14,898 nucleotides of DNA, taken from NCBI GenBank assembly GCA_023419995.1, contig JAEZXF010000067.1, positions 1 through 14,898 of the forward strand, read 5' to 3'. This DNA comes from Pseudomonadota bacterium (GTDB lineage Bacteria > Pseudomonadota > Alphaproteobacteria > Rhizobiales > Rhizobiaceae). Numbering within the stretch: the first letter of the stretch is position 1; each line of letters starts with the position of its first letter. The notes beneath the pieces were generated by a model. It searched no databases, was not told the DNA's origin, and saw only the letters and a list, made by a program, of their open reading frames with translations. A program made the translations under genes and the position numbers. This document shows positions 6,821 through 13,898 of the stretch, piece after piece.

Positions 6821-7876
6821 CTACGCGGCCTGGCAGGCTTCGAAGGTGCGCTTCAGGCGCTCGGCGTCCAGCTCGCGGCCGATGAAGACGAGGCGCGTCT
6901 CGTGCTTCTCGCCGTCCTTCCAGGCGCGCTGGTGGTCGCCCTCGACGATCATGTGCACGCCCTGCACCACGTAGCGTTCCGGGTCGTCGACGAAGGCGAC
7001 GATGCCCTTGAGGCGGAGGATGTTGGGGCCGTCCATCTGCGTGACCTTGTCCAGCCAGGGGAAGAACCTCTTCGGGTCCATCTCGCCGCCGCGCAGCGAG
7101 ATCGACTTCACCGTCAGGTCGTGGATCGGCGAGACGTGCTCATGGTGGTGATGGCCGTGGTCATGATGGTGGTGATGATGGTCGTGGTCGCAGTCCGGCC
7201 CGCACTCATGATCGTGATCGTGGTCGTGCGCGTCGAGGAAATGCGGGTCGTTGTCGAGCGCGCGCTTCAGGTCGAAGGCGCCGCGGTCGAGCACCTCCGC
7301 CAACGGCACGCCCGAGCGCTGCGTCCGGTGCACCCGGGCGGCGGGGTTGATGGCGCGCACGGCGGCCTCGACGTCGCGCAGCTCGTCCTCGCTGACGAGG
7401 TCGGTCTTGTTCAGCACCACGACGTCGGCGAAGGCTATCTGGTCCTCGGCCTCGCGCGAATCCTTCAGCCGCAGCGGCAGGTGCTTGGCGTCGACCAGCG
7501 CGACGACGGCGTCGAGCCGCGTCTTGGCCCTGACCTCGTCGTCCATGAAGAAGGTCTGCGCCACCGGCGCGGGGTCGGCGAGGCCGGTCGTCTCGACGAG
7601 GATGGCGTCGAAGCGGCCGGGCCGGCGCATCAGGCCCTCGACGGTGCGGATCAGGTCGCCGCGCACCGTGCAGCAGACGCAGCCGTTGTTCATCTCGTAG
7701 ATCTCCTCGTCGGATTCCACGATCAGGTCGTTGTCGATGCCGATCTCGCCGAACTCGTTGACGATGACGGCGTAGCGCTTGCCGTGGTCCTCGCTGAGGA
7801 TGCGGTTGAGCAGCGTGGTCTTGCCGGAGCCGAGATAGCCGGTGAGCACGGTGACGGGGATTTGCGCCTGCGTCAT
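6821..7876 (-). CDS. CobW/COG0523-family GTP-binding metal chaperone
   Basis: This 351-aa G3E GTPase has a Walker A motif ([12 protein letters not shown], residues 13-24), the metal-binding CxCC motif (C66, C68, C69 in NNGCVCCT), ETTGLADP as switch/Walker B region and NKTD (156-159) for guanine recognition. The C-terminal CobW_C domain (from about 250) ends with [10 protein letters not shown]. Between the domains a linker of about 30 residues (217-247) is mostly His and Asp with two Cys, a metal-sequestering tail typical of zinc-related COG0523 proteins. It probably delivers or buffers zinc (or cobalt) in the cytosol; no Zur box is obvious in the 82 nt upstream. The ATG at 7876 follows AGGAAAAG; a longer frame to 8071 runs into the creatininase gene and is rejected. 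It leads the operon with the Imm45-like and WD40 genes. Confidence 0.93.
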   Translation of the reverse strand: MTQAQIPVTVLTGYLGSGKTTLLNRILSEDHGKRYAVIVNEFGEIGIDNDLIVESDEEIYEMNNGCVCCTVRGDLIRTVEGLMRRPGRFDAILVETTGLADPAPVAQTFFMDDEVRAKTRLDAVVALVDAKHLPLRLKDSREAEDQIAFADVVVLNKTDLVSEDELRDVEAAVRAINPAARVHRTQRSGVPLAEVLDRGAFDLKRALDNDPHFLDAHDHDHDHECGPDCDHDHHHHHHDHGHHHHEHVSPIHDLTVKSISLRGGEMDPKRFFPWLDKVTQMDGPNILRLKGIVAFVDDPERYVVQGVHMIVEGDHQRAWKDGEKHETRLVFIGRELDAERLKRTFEACQAA

Positions 7877-7958
7877 GGTCTTTTCCTGCGGGGTGCGTGG
7901 ATGATCGTCGCGTTCATATAGGACGTGCGGCCGTGGAATGCACCAGTCGCGACAGCGA

Positions 7959-8756
7959 TCACGACAATGTCGAGAGGTCGAAGCGCGCCACGTCGCCGAG
8001 CAGCTCGACGACGCCGCGCGCGGCGTGGTCGAGGATGGCTTCCCCGGCTTCCGCCGTGGCGCCGGCGGCATTGCCCGCGACGCCGTCGGGCGAGAGGTCG
8101 CGCATCTTCCAGCCGAAGGCGTGGGGGCCGTAGGCGCGCAGATGCGCGAAGTCGCGCTCGAAGCCTTCCTGCGCGGAGGGAAAGTCGCGCGCCTTGGCCA
8201 TGTCGACCAGCCCGGGGCGCAGCGCCAGCATCACGCTGGTCTCGATCAGCCCGCCGTGGATGCCCAGCGCCTTCTCGCGCGGGGTGACGATCTGCGACGG
8301 ATAGCCGAAGCGGGTCCAGCTCGTCGCCACCGCCAGCATGGCGCGGCGCACGCGCAGCTCGGTCGCCACCACCGTCATCAGCGGCGCGTTGCCGCCATGG
8401 GCGTTGAGCATGACGAAGCGCCTGAAGCCGCGTTCGCGGCAGGCTTCCCCGATGCCGATCCAGCGGGCGACGGCCTCGTCGAAGCGCAGCGTGCGGGTGC
8501 CGGCGACGTCCATGTGCTCGATCGAGTAGCCAACCGGCTCGACGGGCAGGAACACGGCGTCGAGACCGGCCGGCAGGAGCGCCTTCGCCCGTTCGGCGAC
8601 GCCCCCGGCGATGATCGCGTCGGTCTCGAACGGCAGGTGCGGGCCGTGCTGCTCGGTGGCGCCGAGCGGCAGGACGGCGATGGACCGCGCAGAGGTCGCG
8701 GGCGGCGGATGAGGTGTTTCGCTGGCTGTCATGTTACCGTTATGTAGCCGTGTCAT
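7959..8756 (-). CDS. Creatininase family protein (creatinine amidohydrolase-like)
   Basis: This 265-aa metal-dependent amidohydrolase belongs to the creatininase family, whose members open creatinine or deformylate and cleave other cyclic or peptide amides. The metal-site signature is intact: [18 protein letters not shown] (Glu, His and Asp ligands), VMLNAHGGN (His) and [11 protein letters not shown] (Glu). The substrate cannot be told from sequence; the family includes creatininase, MftE and formamidopyrimidine hydrolases, and creatininase genes often accompany nitrogen catabolism. The start is uncertain: ATG 8756 has a weak GAGAC upstream, while ATG 8732 would give 257 aa and also keeps the whole domain. 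It is divergent from the MarR gene, with about 70-100 nt between, and lies 82 nt upstream of the COG0523 gene on the same strand, so read-through into that operon is possible. Confidence 0.88.
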   Translation of the reverse strand: MTRLHNGNMTASETPHPPPATSARSIAVLPLGATEQHGPHLPFETDAIIAGGVAERAKALLPAGLDAVFLPVEPVGYSIEHMDVAGTRTLRFDEAVARWIGIGEACRERGFRRFVMLNAHGGNAPLMTVVATELRVRRAMLAVATSWTRFGYPSQIVTPREKALGIHGGLIETSVMLALRPGLVDMAKARDFPSAQEGFERDFAHLRAYGPHAFGWKMRDLSPDGVAGNAAGATAEAGEAILDHAARGVVELLGDVARFDLSTLS

Positions 8757-8828
8757 GGCTTTGTCTCGCTGATGCAAGGCTAGCGCGCCTGTCGGCGGCA
8801 AGGCAATGAGGATCGGAGGGTGCGATCA
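8757..8828. promoter_or_regulatory. Divergent control region between creatininase and MarR genes
   Basis: The short region must hold both start signals. It contains GCTAGC (8779-8784), a perfect 6-bp palindrome, and a 7-bp direct repeat GCAAGGC (8774-8780 and 8798-8804). GGAGGG at 8815-8820 is the MarR ribosome-binding site and sets the start at 8829. MarR proteins commonly bind palindromes in such divergent regions, so autoregulation with control of the creatininase is likely, though no clear long operator is seen. Confidence 0.4.
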
Positions 8829-9332
8829 ATGGCGAAGGTGAAGAGAAAGGCCGTCATGAACAGCCTGCAGGCGGCGGCGCGCCTGTCGCGCACGGCGCTG
8901 GCGGCGCGGCTCCTCGCGCACGGCCTCTATGCCGGTCAGGACCAGATCATGCTGCTGCTCGAGGAAGAGGACGGCCAGACGCCCGGCCAGCTCGCCGGCC
9001 GGCTCGGCGTGCGGCCGCCGACGGTGACCAAGACGATCGGCCGGCTCCAGGCGCAGGGCTATCTGGAGAAGCGCAGCAGCGAGATCGACGCCCGCCAGGC
9101 CAACGTCTTCCTGACGGAGCAGGGCCGCGACGCCATCCGCGCCGTCGAGAAGGCGGTGCGCAAGACCGACCGCATCGCCTTCAAGGGGCTGGACAAGAAG
9201 GAGCGGGCGACGCTTCTGGCGCTGCTGGCCCGCATCGAGGCCAACCTGACCGGCGCGGAGGCCGATGTCGACGCCGAGGACGACGAGCCGGCCGCTACGC
9301 CCGAGACGGTCGAGTCCGTCGAGGCGGCATAG
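8829..9332 (+). CDS. MarR family transcriptional regulator
   Basis: This 167-aa dimeric winged-helix regulator has its DNA-binding helix-turn-helix at TPGQLAGRLGVRPPTVTKTIGRLQAQGYL (51-79), followed by the wing with the family's Asp-Ala-Arg (SEIDARQANVFLTEQGRD). Helices on both sides would form the dimer and ligand-binding interface. The last 25 residues are strongly acidic (VDAEDDEP, ETVESVEA) and outside the usual MarR fold; their role is unknown. The ATG at 8829 sits 8 nt after GGAGGG; a GTG at 8820 lies inside that site and is not a start. It is divergent from the creatininase gene and 72 nt upstream of the DMT transporter, either of which could be its target. Confidence 0.9.
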   Translation: MAKVKRKAVMNSLQAAARLSRTALAARLLAHGLYAGQDQIMLLLEEEDGQTPGQLAGRLGVRPPTVTKTIGRLQAQGYLEKRSSEIDARQANVFLTEQGRDAIRAVEKAVRKTDRIAFKGLDKKERATLLALLARIEANLTGAEADVDAEDDEPAATPETVESVEAA

Positions 9333-9404
9333 CCCGGCCGGCGCAGTTTCCGCTTGATTCGCGGGCGACGCTGGCCGAATAAGTGACTTCGACGCCAGCA
9401 GCGG

Positions 9405-10355
9405 TTGCCCGACTTGAACACGAAGACCAGCACTCCCGAGGCTGCCGCCCCGGCCTCCGCCATCTTTCTGGTCATCGCGGCCTGCTTCCTGTTCTCCTTC
9501 CTCGACGCCAGCGCCAAGTATCTCGTGCTGCAGGGGCTGGAGGCGCCGTTCGTGACCTGGGCGCGGTTCGCCGTCCATCTCGTGCTGGTGCTCGTGCTGT
9601 TCCGGGTGTGGTCGAACCGGATGATGTTCAGGACCGCGAACCTGACCGGGCAGGTGGTGCGCGGCGTGCTCATGTTCGGCTCGACGATCTTCAACTTCAT
9701 GGCGTTGCAGACCCTGCAGCTGGCCGAGACCATCTCGATGGCGTTCTTCTCGCCGATGGTCGTCGTCGCCCTCGCCGGGCCGCTCCTGGGCGAATGGGCC
9801 GGCTGGCGGCGCTGGCTTGCCGTCGTCGTCGGCTTCATCGGGGTGCTGGTGGTGACGCGGCCGGGCTTCGGCACGTTCGGGGTCGGCTACCTGTTCTCGC
9901 TCGGCTTCGTCGCCTGCCATTCGCTCTACATCATCATGACGCGCAAGATGGCGGCCACGGAGAGCGCGGAGAGCCTGATCTTCTATTCCGCGCTGACGCC
10001 CGCCCTGTTCCTGCTGCCGACGGTTCCGCTCTACGGCGCGGTGCCGCAGGATGCGCTGCAGTGGGGGCTGCTGCTCGTCACCGGCGTGTGCGGCGGCCTC
10101 GGGCACTGGCTGCTGATCAAGGCCTACAAGCAGGCGACGACGGCCGCGCTCGCGCCCTATCCCTACACGCAGATCGTCTGGATGGTGGCGCTGGGCTGGT
10201 TCGTCTTCGGCGACCTGCCCGACATGTGGACGCTGGTCGGCGCCTCGATCATCGTGGCGAGCGGCCTCTACATCATCCACCGCGAGCACCGGCTGCGGCT
10301 CGCCAACCGCGCCGCGCTCGGCGCGGACGAGCAGGAACTGGCAAAAAAGCTTTGA
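9405..10355 (+). CDS. DMT superfamily (EamA) transporter
   Basis: This 316-aa inner-membrane protein has about ten hydrophobic segments arranged as two EamA halves. Segments include AIFLVIAACFLFSFLDASAKYL, FAVHLVLVLVLF, ISMAFFSPMVVVALAGPLL, WLAVVVGFIGVLVV and GASIIVASGLYII. The APYPYTQIVWMVALGWFVFGD stretch in the second half is typical of rhizobial EamA exporters. Such proteins move small metabolites or amino acids; the substrate is unknown. No in-frame ATG precedes residue 70, so translation must begin at a TTG, either 9405 or 9414, with only a weak AGCAGCGG upstream; expression may be low or coupled to MarR. The charged C-terminal tail (from about 288) is cytoplasmic. Confidence 0.9.
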   Translation: MPDLNTKTSTPEAAAPASAIFLVIAACFLFSFLDASAKYLVLQGLEAPFVTWARFAVHLVLVLVLFRVWSNRMMFRTANLTGQVVRGVLMFGSTIFNFMALQTLQLAETISMAFFSPMVVVALAGPLLGEWAGWRRWLAVVVGFIGVLVVTRPGFGTFGVGYLFSLGFVACHSLYIIMTRKMAATESAESLIFYSALTPALFLLPTVPLYGAVPQDALQWGLLLVTGVCGGLGHWLLIKAYKQATTAALAPYPYTQIVWMVALGWFVFGDLPDMWTLVGASIIVASGLYIIHREHRLRLANRAALGADEQELAKKL

Positions 10356-10379
10356 AATGCCCTCCCGCGATGGCATAAC
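10352..10379 (+). promoter_or_regulatory. Putative sigma70-type promoter for the LacI-family gene
   Basis: TTGAAA (10352-10357, five of six matches to the -35 consensus) is spaced 16 nt from CATAAC (10374-10379, four of six to the -10). It overlaps the stop codon of the transporter gene and precedes the palindrome at 10386, so a repressor on that palindrome would block initiation. This is prediction by eye. Confidence 0.35.
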
Positions 10380-10385
10380 CGCATT

Positions 10386-10398
10386 TTAAACAGTTTAA
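10386..10398. promoter_or_regulatory. Palindromic LacI-type operator
   Basis: TTAAACAGTTTAA is a perfect 13-bp palindrome with a central A, standing out in GC-rich surroundings. It lies 31 nt before the proposed CTG start of the LacI-family gene and just past the putative -10. Odd-length AT-rich palindromes are within the range seen for LacI-family sites, and autoregulation is common in the family. The inferred role is self-repression plus control of the downstream dehydrogenase. Confidence 0.55.
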
Positions 10399-10429
10399 GG
10401 GCGACGCGCCGACCGGGGGAGTTCGGGTA

Positions 10430-11449
10430 CTGGCTCAGAAGATCAAGCTTTCGACGATCGCCGACGCGCTCGGCGTCTCCACGGCCACGGTGTCGCTGGC
10501 GCTGCGCGACAGCCCGCTGGTCGCGGACGCGACGCGCGACCGCATCAAGGCCTATGCGCGCGAGATCGGCTACATCTACAACCGGCGCGCCGCCTCGCTG
10601 CGCACCTCGCGCTCCGGCATCGTCGGCGTCGTCGTGCACGACATCATGAACCCGTTCTTCGCCGAGATCCTGCGCTCGATCGAGACGGAACTCGACCGCA
10701 GCCGGCAGACCTTCCTCCTGTCCAACCACTACGACAAGCTCGAGAAGCAGCGCACCTTCATCGACACGCTGCTGCAGCTCGGCGCCGACGGCGTCATCAT
10801 GTCGCCCGCGATCGGCACGCCGGCCGACGACATCCGCCTCGCCGAGGACAACGGCCTGCCCGTGGTGCTCATCGCCCGCTCGGTCGAGGGGGCGGACGTG
10901 CCGGTGTTCCGCGGCGACGCCGCCTACGGCGCCGGGCTGGCCCCCAACCACCTGCTCTCGCTCGGCCACCGCCGCATCGCCATGATCGGCGGCACCGACC
11001 AGACCTCGACCGGCCGCGACCGCTACCAGGGCTATGTCGCGGCGATGCAGGCGGCGGGGCTCGACGTGCAGCCGAACTGGCGCATCCCCGGCCCGCGCAC
11101 CAAGCAGGCGGGCTTCGAGGCGGCGCAGGGCTTCCTCGCCCACAAGGACAAGCCGACGGCTGCCGTGTGCTTCAACGACCTCGTCGCCATCGGGCTGATG
11201 AACGGCGTCGCCCGCGCCGGCCTCACCGCCGGCGTCGACGTCTCGGTGATCGGCTACGACGACCTCGAGGAGGCGGCGATCGCCACCCCGGCGCTGACAA
11301 CCGTGTGGAACGGCCAGCGCGAGGTCGGCCGCCGCGCCGCCCGCACGCTCCTCGACCGGCTGAACGGGGTCGAGGTGCATGGCGGGCAGGAACTGATCCG
11401 CCCGGAGCTGCATGTGCGCCAGTCGACAGGCAAACCCAAGGACGGCTGA
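10430..11449 (+). CDS. LacI family transcriptional regulator, probable CTG start
   Basis: This 339-aa regulator has the LacI DNA-binding domain at its N-terminus, KLSTIADALGVSTATVSLAL (6-25), the hinge with RRAASLRTSRSGIVGVVV, and a periplasmic-binding-protein-like effector domain ending QSTGKPKDG. Characteristic pieces are DIMNPFFAEILRSIE, LLQLGADGVIMSP, LGHRRIAMIGG, AVCFNDLVAIGLMNG and VSVIGYDDLEEA. The effector is not identifiable; sugar or sugar acid is usual. No ATG, GTG or TTG lies in frame between the stop at 10376 and the helix-turn-helix; the first, GTG 10490, would delete most of the DNA-binding helices. CTG at 10430 sits 8-9 nt after GGGGGAG and gives the family-typical (M)AQKIKLSTIAD, so I take it as start. 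The hydroxyacid dehydrogenase begins 70 nt after its stop. Confidence 0.88.
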   Translation: MAQKIKLSTIADALGVSTATVSLALRDSPLVADATRDRIKAYAREIGYIYNRRAASLRTSRSGIVGVVVHDIMNPFFAEILRSIETELDRSRQTFLLSNHYDKLEKQRTFIDTLLQLGADGVIMSPAIGTPADDIRLAEDNGLPVVLIARSVEGADVPVFRGDAAYGAGLAPNHLLSLGHRRIAMIGGTDQTSTGRDRYQGYVAAMQAAGLDVQPNWRIPGPRTKQAGFEAAQGFLAHKDKPTAAVCFNDLVAIGLMNGVARAGLTAGVDVSVIGYDDLEEAAIATPALTTVWNGQREVGRRAARTLLDRLNGVEVHGGQELIRPELHVRQSTGKPKDG

Positions 11450-11519
11450 GCCCGGCGGCCCCGCCGCGGGCGGACAGCGTCCGCATTCGTCCCCTCCCAA
11501 AGAAAAGGAAGCACGCGTC

Positions 11520-12497
11520 GTGCCCATCACGAAAGACGTCACCATCCTCGTTCCCGGCCGGCTGCACGACCACGCGGTGGCGCGCATCGCCGGGCGCTTC
11601 GACCTCGTGCGGATCGACCGCGGCGACGCCGCGCTGCTGCCGGAGGCCGAGCGTGCAAGGGTCAAGGGGATCGCGGCGATGACGCTGATCGATGCGGCGT
11701 TCATCGACGCGCTGCCCAACCTGCAGATCATCGCCAATTTCGGCGTCGGCTACGACGCGGTCGACGCGGCGCATGCCGGCAGGAAGGGGGTGATGGTCAC
11801 CAACACGCCCGACGTGCTGACCGAGGAGGTCGCCGACACCGCCGTCGGCCTGCTCCTCAACACCGTGCGCGAGCTGCCGAAGGCGGAAGCGTGGCTGCGC
11901 GCCGGCAAGTGGAAGAGCGTCGGCAACTACCCGTTCACGCGCGGCACGCTCAGGGGCCGTTCGGTCGGCATCTTCGGTATGGGGCGCATCGGTCTCGCCA
12001 TCGCCCGGCGGCTCGAGGCGTTCGGCCTGGCCATCAGCTACCACAACCGCAGCAAGGTCGAGGGCGTGGCCTATGCCTACCACCCGACGCTGCTGGAGCT
12101 CGCCCGCAGCGTCGACACGCTGGTCAGCGTGGCGCCCGGCGGCGCGGCGACCGAGAAGGCGGTGAACGCGGAAGTGCTGGCCGCGCTCGGCCCCGACGGC
12201 GTCTTCGTCAATATCGGGCGCGGCTCGACCGTCGACGAGGACGCGCTGGCGGCGGCGCTCGCCGGCGGAACCATCCTCGCCGCCGGCCTCGACGTCTTCT
12301 CCGACGAGCCGAACGTGCCGGAGGCGCTGCTGCGCGCCGGCAACGCCAGCCTGCTGCCGCATGTCGGCTCGGCCTCGCAGCACACCCGGCGGGGCATGGC
12401 CGACCTGGTCGCCGACAACCTCGAAAGCTGGTTCGCCGGCAAGGGGGCGCTGACGCCGGGGGCCGAGACGCGCGGCGTCGGGCCTTCCGCAAGCTGA
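11520..12497 (+). CDS. D-2-hydroxyacid dehydrogenase (glyoxylate/hydroxypyruvate reductase-like)
   Basis: This 325-aa NAD(P)-dependent dehydrogenase has the Rossmann motif GIFGMGRIG (150-158) and the family's catalytic triad: R234 in VNIGRGS, E263 in DVFSDEP and H281 in LLPHVGS. ANFGVGYDAVD (72-82) is the usual substrate-loop strand. The second beta strand ends YHNRSK, where Arg/Ser/Lys after the strand favour NADPH over NADH. It most likely reduces glyoxylate, hydroxypyruvate or a keto-sugar acid in the cytosol. The GTG at 11520 follows AAGGAA with 9 nt spacing. It is placed after the LacI-family gene and probably cotranscribed and regulated by it; the dehydrogenase may remove the compound that serves as the regulator's effector. 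Confidence 0.9.
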   Translation: MPITKDVTILVPGRLHDHAVARIAGRFDLVRIDRGDAALLPEAERARVKGIAAMTLIDAAFIDALPNLQIIANFGVGYDAVDAAHAGRKGVMVTNTPDVLTEEVADTAVGLLLNTVRELPKAEAWLRAGKWKSVGNYPFTRGTLRGRSVGIFGMGRIGLAIARRLEAFGLAISYHNRSKVEGVAYAYHPTLLELARSVDTLVSVAPGGAATEKAVNAEVLAALGPDGVFVNIGRGSTVDEDALAAALAGGTILAAGLDVFSDEPNVPEALLRAGNASLLPHVGSASQHTRRGMADLVADNLESWFAGKGALTPGAETRGVGPSAS

Positions 12498-12589
12498 GCG
12501 AAGCCCCGCAGCCGGCGCGCCCTTAGCCATGCGTTAACCAAGCCGGCGCACTGTTCCAGCCAGCGAGGCGTGCGGGCGAGGGACCATCG

Positions 12590-13012
12590 ATGAACATCGC
12601 GCATGGCGGTGCAGCCGGCCTGCTGGCAGCCCTGATCCTCGCGGCCGGGGCTTTCCAGCCGCAGCCCGCGCTCGACGCGGCCGCCACCTCCTCGGTCGCG
12701 CCCGCGGCCGTTCCGCAGGACGGCTTCCGGCTGGTCTCGACATGGGGCAACGCGGGGGACGGCACGGGCTGCTCGCTCGCGGCCGGGCATGCGCCGGAAG
12801 GCGGCCCGCGGCCGCTGCGCCTTGCGCCGGGCTGCGTCACCGACAATCCCGGACTGGCCGAGGCGCGCTACTGGCTCGACCGGCGCGACGGCACCGTCGC
12901 CTTTTCCGGCGCGGACGGCCGCATCGTCGTCGAGTTCGCGGCGGCCGACGGCGCGGCCTTCGAATCCTATTCTCCGCCGCAGCCGGTCATGACGCTCTTC
13001 GCCGAGGACTGA
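12590..13012 (+). CDS. Secreted small protein resembling AprI/Inh-family protease inhibitor
   Basis: This 140-aa protein has a probable Sec signal peptide: MNIAHGG, a hydrophobic AAGLLAALILAAGAF core, then cleavage near residue 22, followed by an Ala/Pro-rich linker. The globular part (about 43-140) has two cysteines in GCSLAAG...LAPGC (likely a disulfide) and then YWLDRRDGTVAFSGADGRIVVEF. This is the layout of the small beta-barrel AprI/Inh metallopeptidase inhibitors, also found in rhizobial and Brucella lipoproteins of the Omp19 type. There is no lipobox cysteine, so it is periplasmic rather than a lipoprotein. The ATG at 12590 follows GAGGGA. It is a single plus-strand gene, convergent with the PuuD-like gene with only 12 nt between stops. 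The family call is by resemblance and moderate. Confidence 0.75.
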   Translation: MNIAHGGAAGLLAALILAAGAFQPQPALDAAATSSVAPAAVPQDGFRLVSTWGNAGDGTGCSLAAGHAPEGGPRPLRLAPGCVTDNPGLAEARYWLDRRDGTVAFSGADGRIVVEFAAADGAAFESYSPPQPVMTLFAED

Positions 13013-13024
13013 GGCGGCGACGGC

Positions 13025-13795
13025 TCATTCGGCGGCGAGGCGCCCGGCACGGGCGGCCGCGCGGGCGCGCGCCGCGTCGCCGAAGGCGCGGAAGATACGG
13101 GCCGAGGCGTCGTCGGACTTCGCCCAGTACTCGGGGTGCCACTGCACGCCGACGGCGAAGGCAGGGCTGCCGACGACCGACACCGCCTCGAGCGTGCCGT
13201 CCTCGGCGACGGCCTCGGCCTGAAGCCGGCTGCCGAGCAGACCGACGGCCTGGCGGTGGACGGTGTTGACCATGATCTCGCCCGCGCCGAACACGCCGGC
13301 AAGGCAGGTGCCGGGCCTGATCTCGACCTTCTGCCGGATGTCGAAGCGGACGTCCTGGTCGTCGCTGACCGGCGCGCGGTGGTCGATGCGGCCCTCCATG
13401 TCCTGGATCTCGGAATCGAGCGTGCCGCCCAGCGCCACGTTCAGCTCCTGCATGCCGCGGCAGATCGCCAGAAGCGGCACGCCGCGCGCGATGGCGAGCC
13501 GGATCAGCGGGATGGTGGTCGCGTCGCGGTCGCGGTCGTAGGGGCCGTTCTCCTGCGTCGCCTCGCCGCCGTAGAGCGTCGGATCGACGTTCGACTTCGA
13601 GCCGGTCAGCATGACGCCGTCGACGCGCGCGAGCAGCGCCTCGAGGTCGAGCCGCTCGCCGAAGGACGGCACCAGCACCGGCAGCACGCCGGCGGCGGAG
13701 ACGGCGGCCTCCAGATACTGGCGCGGCGCGGCGTGCCAGGTGTAGTTCTCGAACTGGCGCACGTCGGTCGAAACGGCGACGATGGGCTGGGTCAT
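13025..13795 (-). CDS. PuuD-like gamma-glutamyl-gamma-aminobutyrate hydrolase, class I glutamine amidotransferase
   Basis: This 256-aa cytosolic hydrolase of the PuuD/peptidase C26 type removes glutamate from gamma-glutamyl conjugates such as gamma-glutamyl-GABA. The catalytic triad is complete: nucleophile C112 in LLAICRGMQELN, and H220 and E222 in GVQWHPEYW. The oxyanion segment is VDGVMLTGSKSNVDPTLYG (58-76). I chose ATG 13795, giving MTQPIVAVSTD, which matches the usual N-terminus; AGGA lies 11 nt upstream. A GTG at 13849 would add 18 residues. It runs in the same direction as the ExoD-family gene upstream (about 100 nt gap with a hairpin). It is functionally complementary to the PuuA-like ligase at 1575-2966, but there is no physical link. 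Confidence 0.9.
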   Translation of the reverse strand: MTQPIVAVSTDVRQFENYTWHAAPRQYLEAAVSAAGVLPVLVPSFGERLDLEALLARVDGVMLTGSKSNVDPTLYGGEATQENGPYDRDRDATTIPLIRLAIARGVPLLAICRGMQELNVALGGTLDSEIQDMEGRIDHRAPVSDDQDVRFDIRQKVEIRPGTCLAGVFGAGEIMVNTVHRQAVGLLGSRLQAEAVAEDGTLEAVSVVGSPAFAVGVQWHPEYWAKSDDASARIFRAFGDAARARAAARAGRLAAE

Positions 13796-13820
13796 GATGG
13801 GCTGCGTCCTGATGTCGGGA

Positions 13821-13837
13821 GCCCCGCCTTGCGGGGC
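13821..13837 (-). other. GC hairpin between ExoD and PuuD-like genes
   Basis: GCCCCGC (13821-13827) and GCGGGGC (13831-13837) form a perfect 7-bp stem with a 3-nt loop. It follows the ExoD-family stop by about 60 nt and precedes the PuuD-like ATG by about 25 nt on the minus strand. No U-tract follows, so it may be a weak terminator or a leader structure. Confidence 0.35.
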
Positions 13838-13898
13838 CGGGTCGGGCACAATCTAGCCCGGTTGGGCCGTCTTTCCAATCGCGGACCGGCCGTGCGGC

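Noticed and set aside
7136..7228. Repetitive CAT/GTG/GAC tract considered as a DNA repeat or microsatellite element
   Set aside because: It is fully explained as the His-rich coding linker of the COG0523 protein.
6902..7921. Plus-strand open frame opposite the COG0523 gene with Val/Met-rich repeats
   Set aside because: The repetitive stretch is the complement of the His/Asp tract; the sense protein has Walker A, CxCC and NKTD motifs.
7877..7958. Search for a Zur box or cobalamin riboswitch upstream of the COG0523 gene
   Set aside because: No recognisable AT-rich Zur palindrome is present, and 82 nt is too short for a cobalamin riboswitch.
8826..10376. Long minus-strand open frame opposite MarR and the DMT transporter
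   Set aside because: It is the high-GC antisense shadow of two well-supported genes; its product is Arg/His/Gln/Glu-rich without any recognisable domain.
10268..12530. Long minus-strand open frames opposite the LacI and dehydrogenase genes
   Set aside because: Both plus-strand proteins have complete family motifs; the antisense products are low-complexity shadows.
12510..12549. 9-bp direct repeat AGCCGGCGC in the gap after the dehydrogenase, considered as a binding site
   Set aside because: It is short and of common local composition; the two copies could easily be chance in GC-rich DNA.
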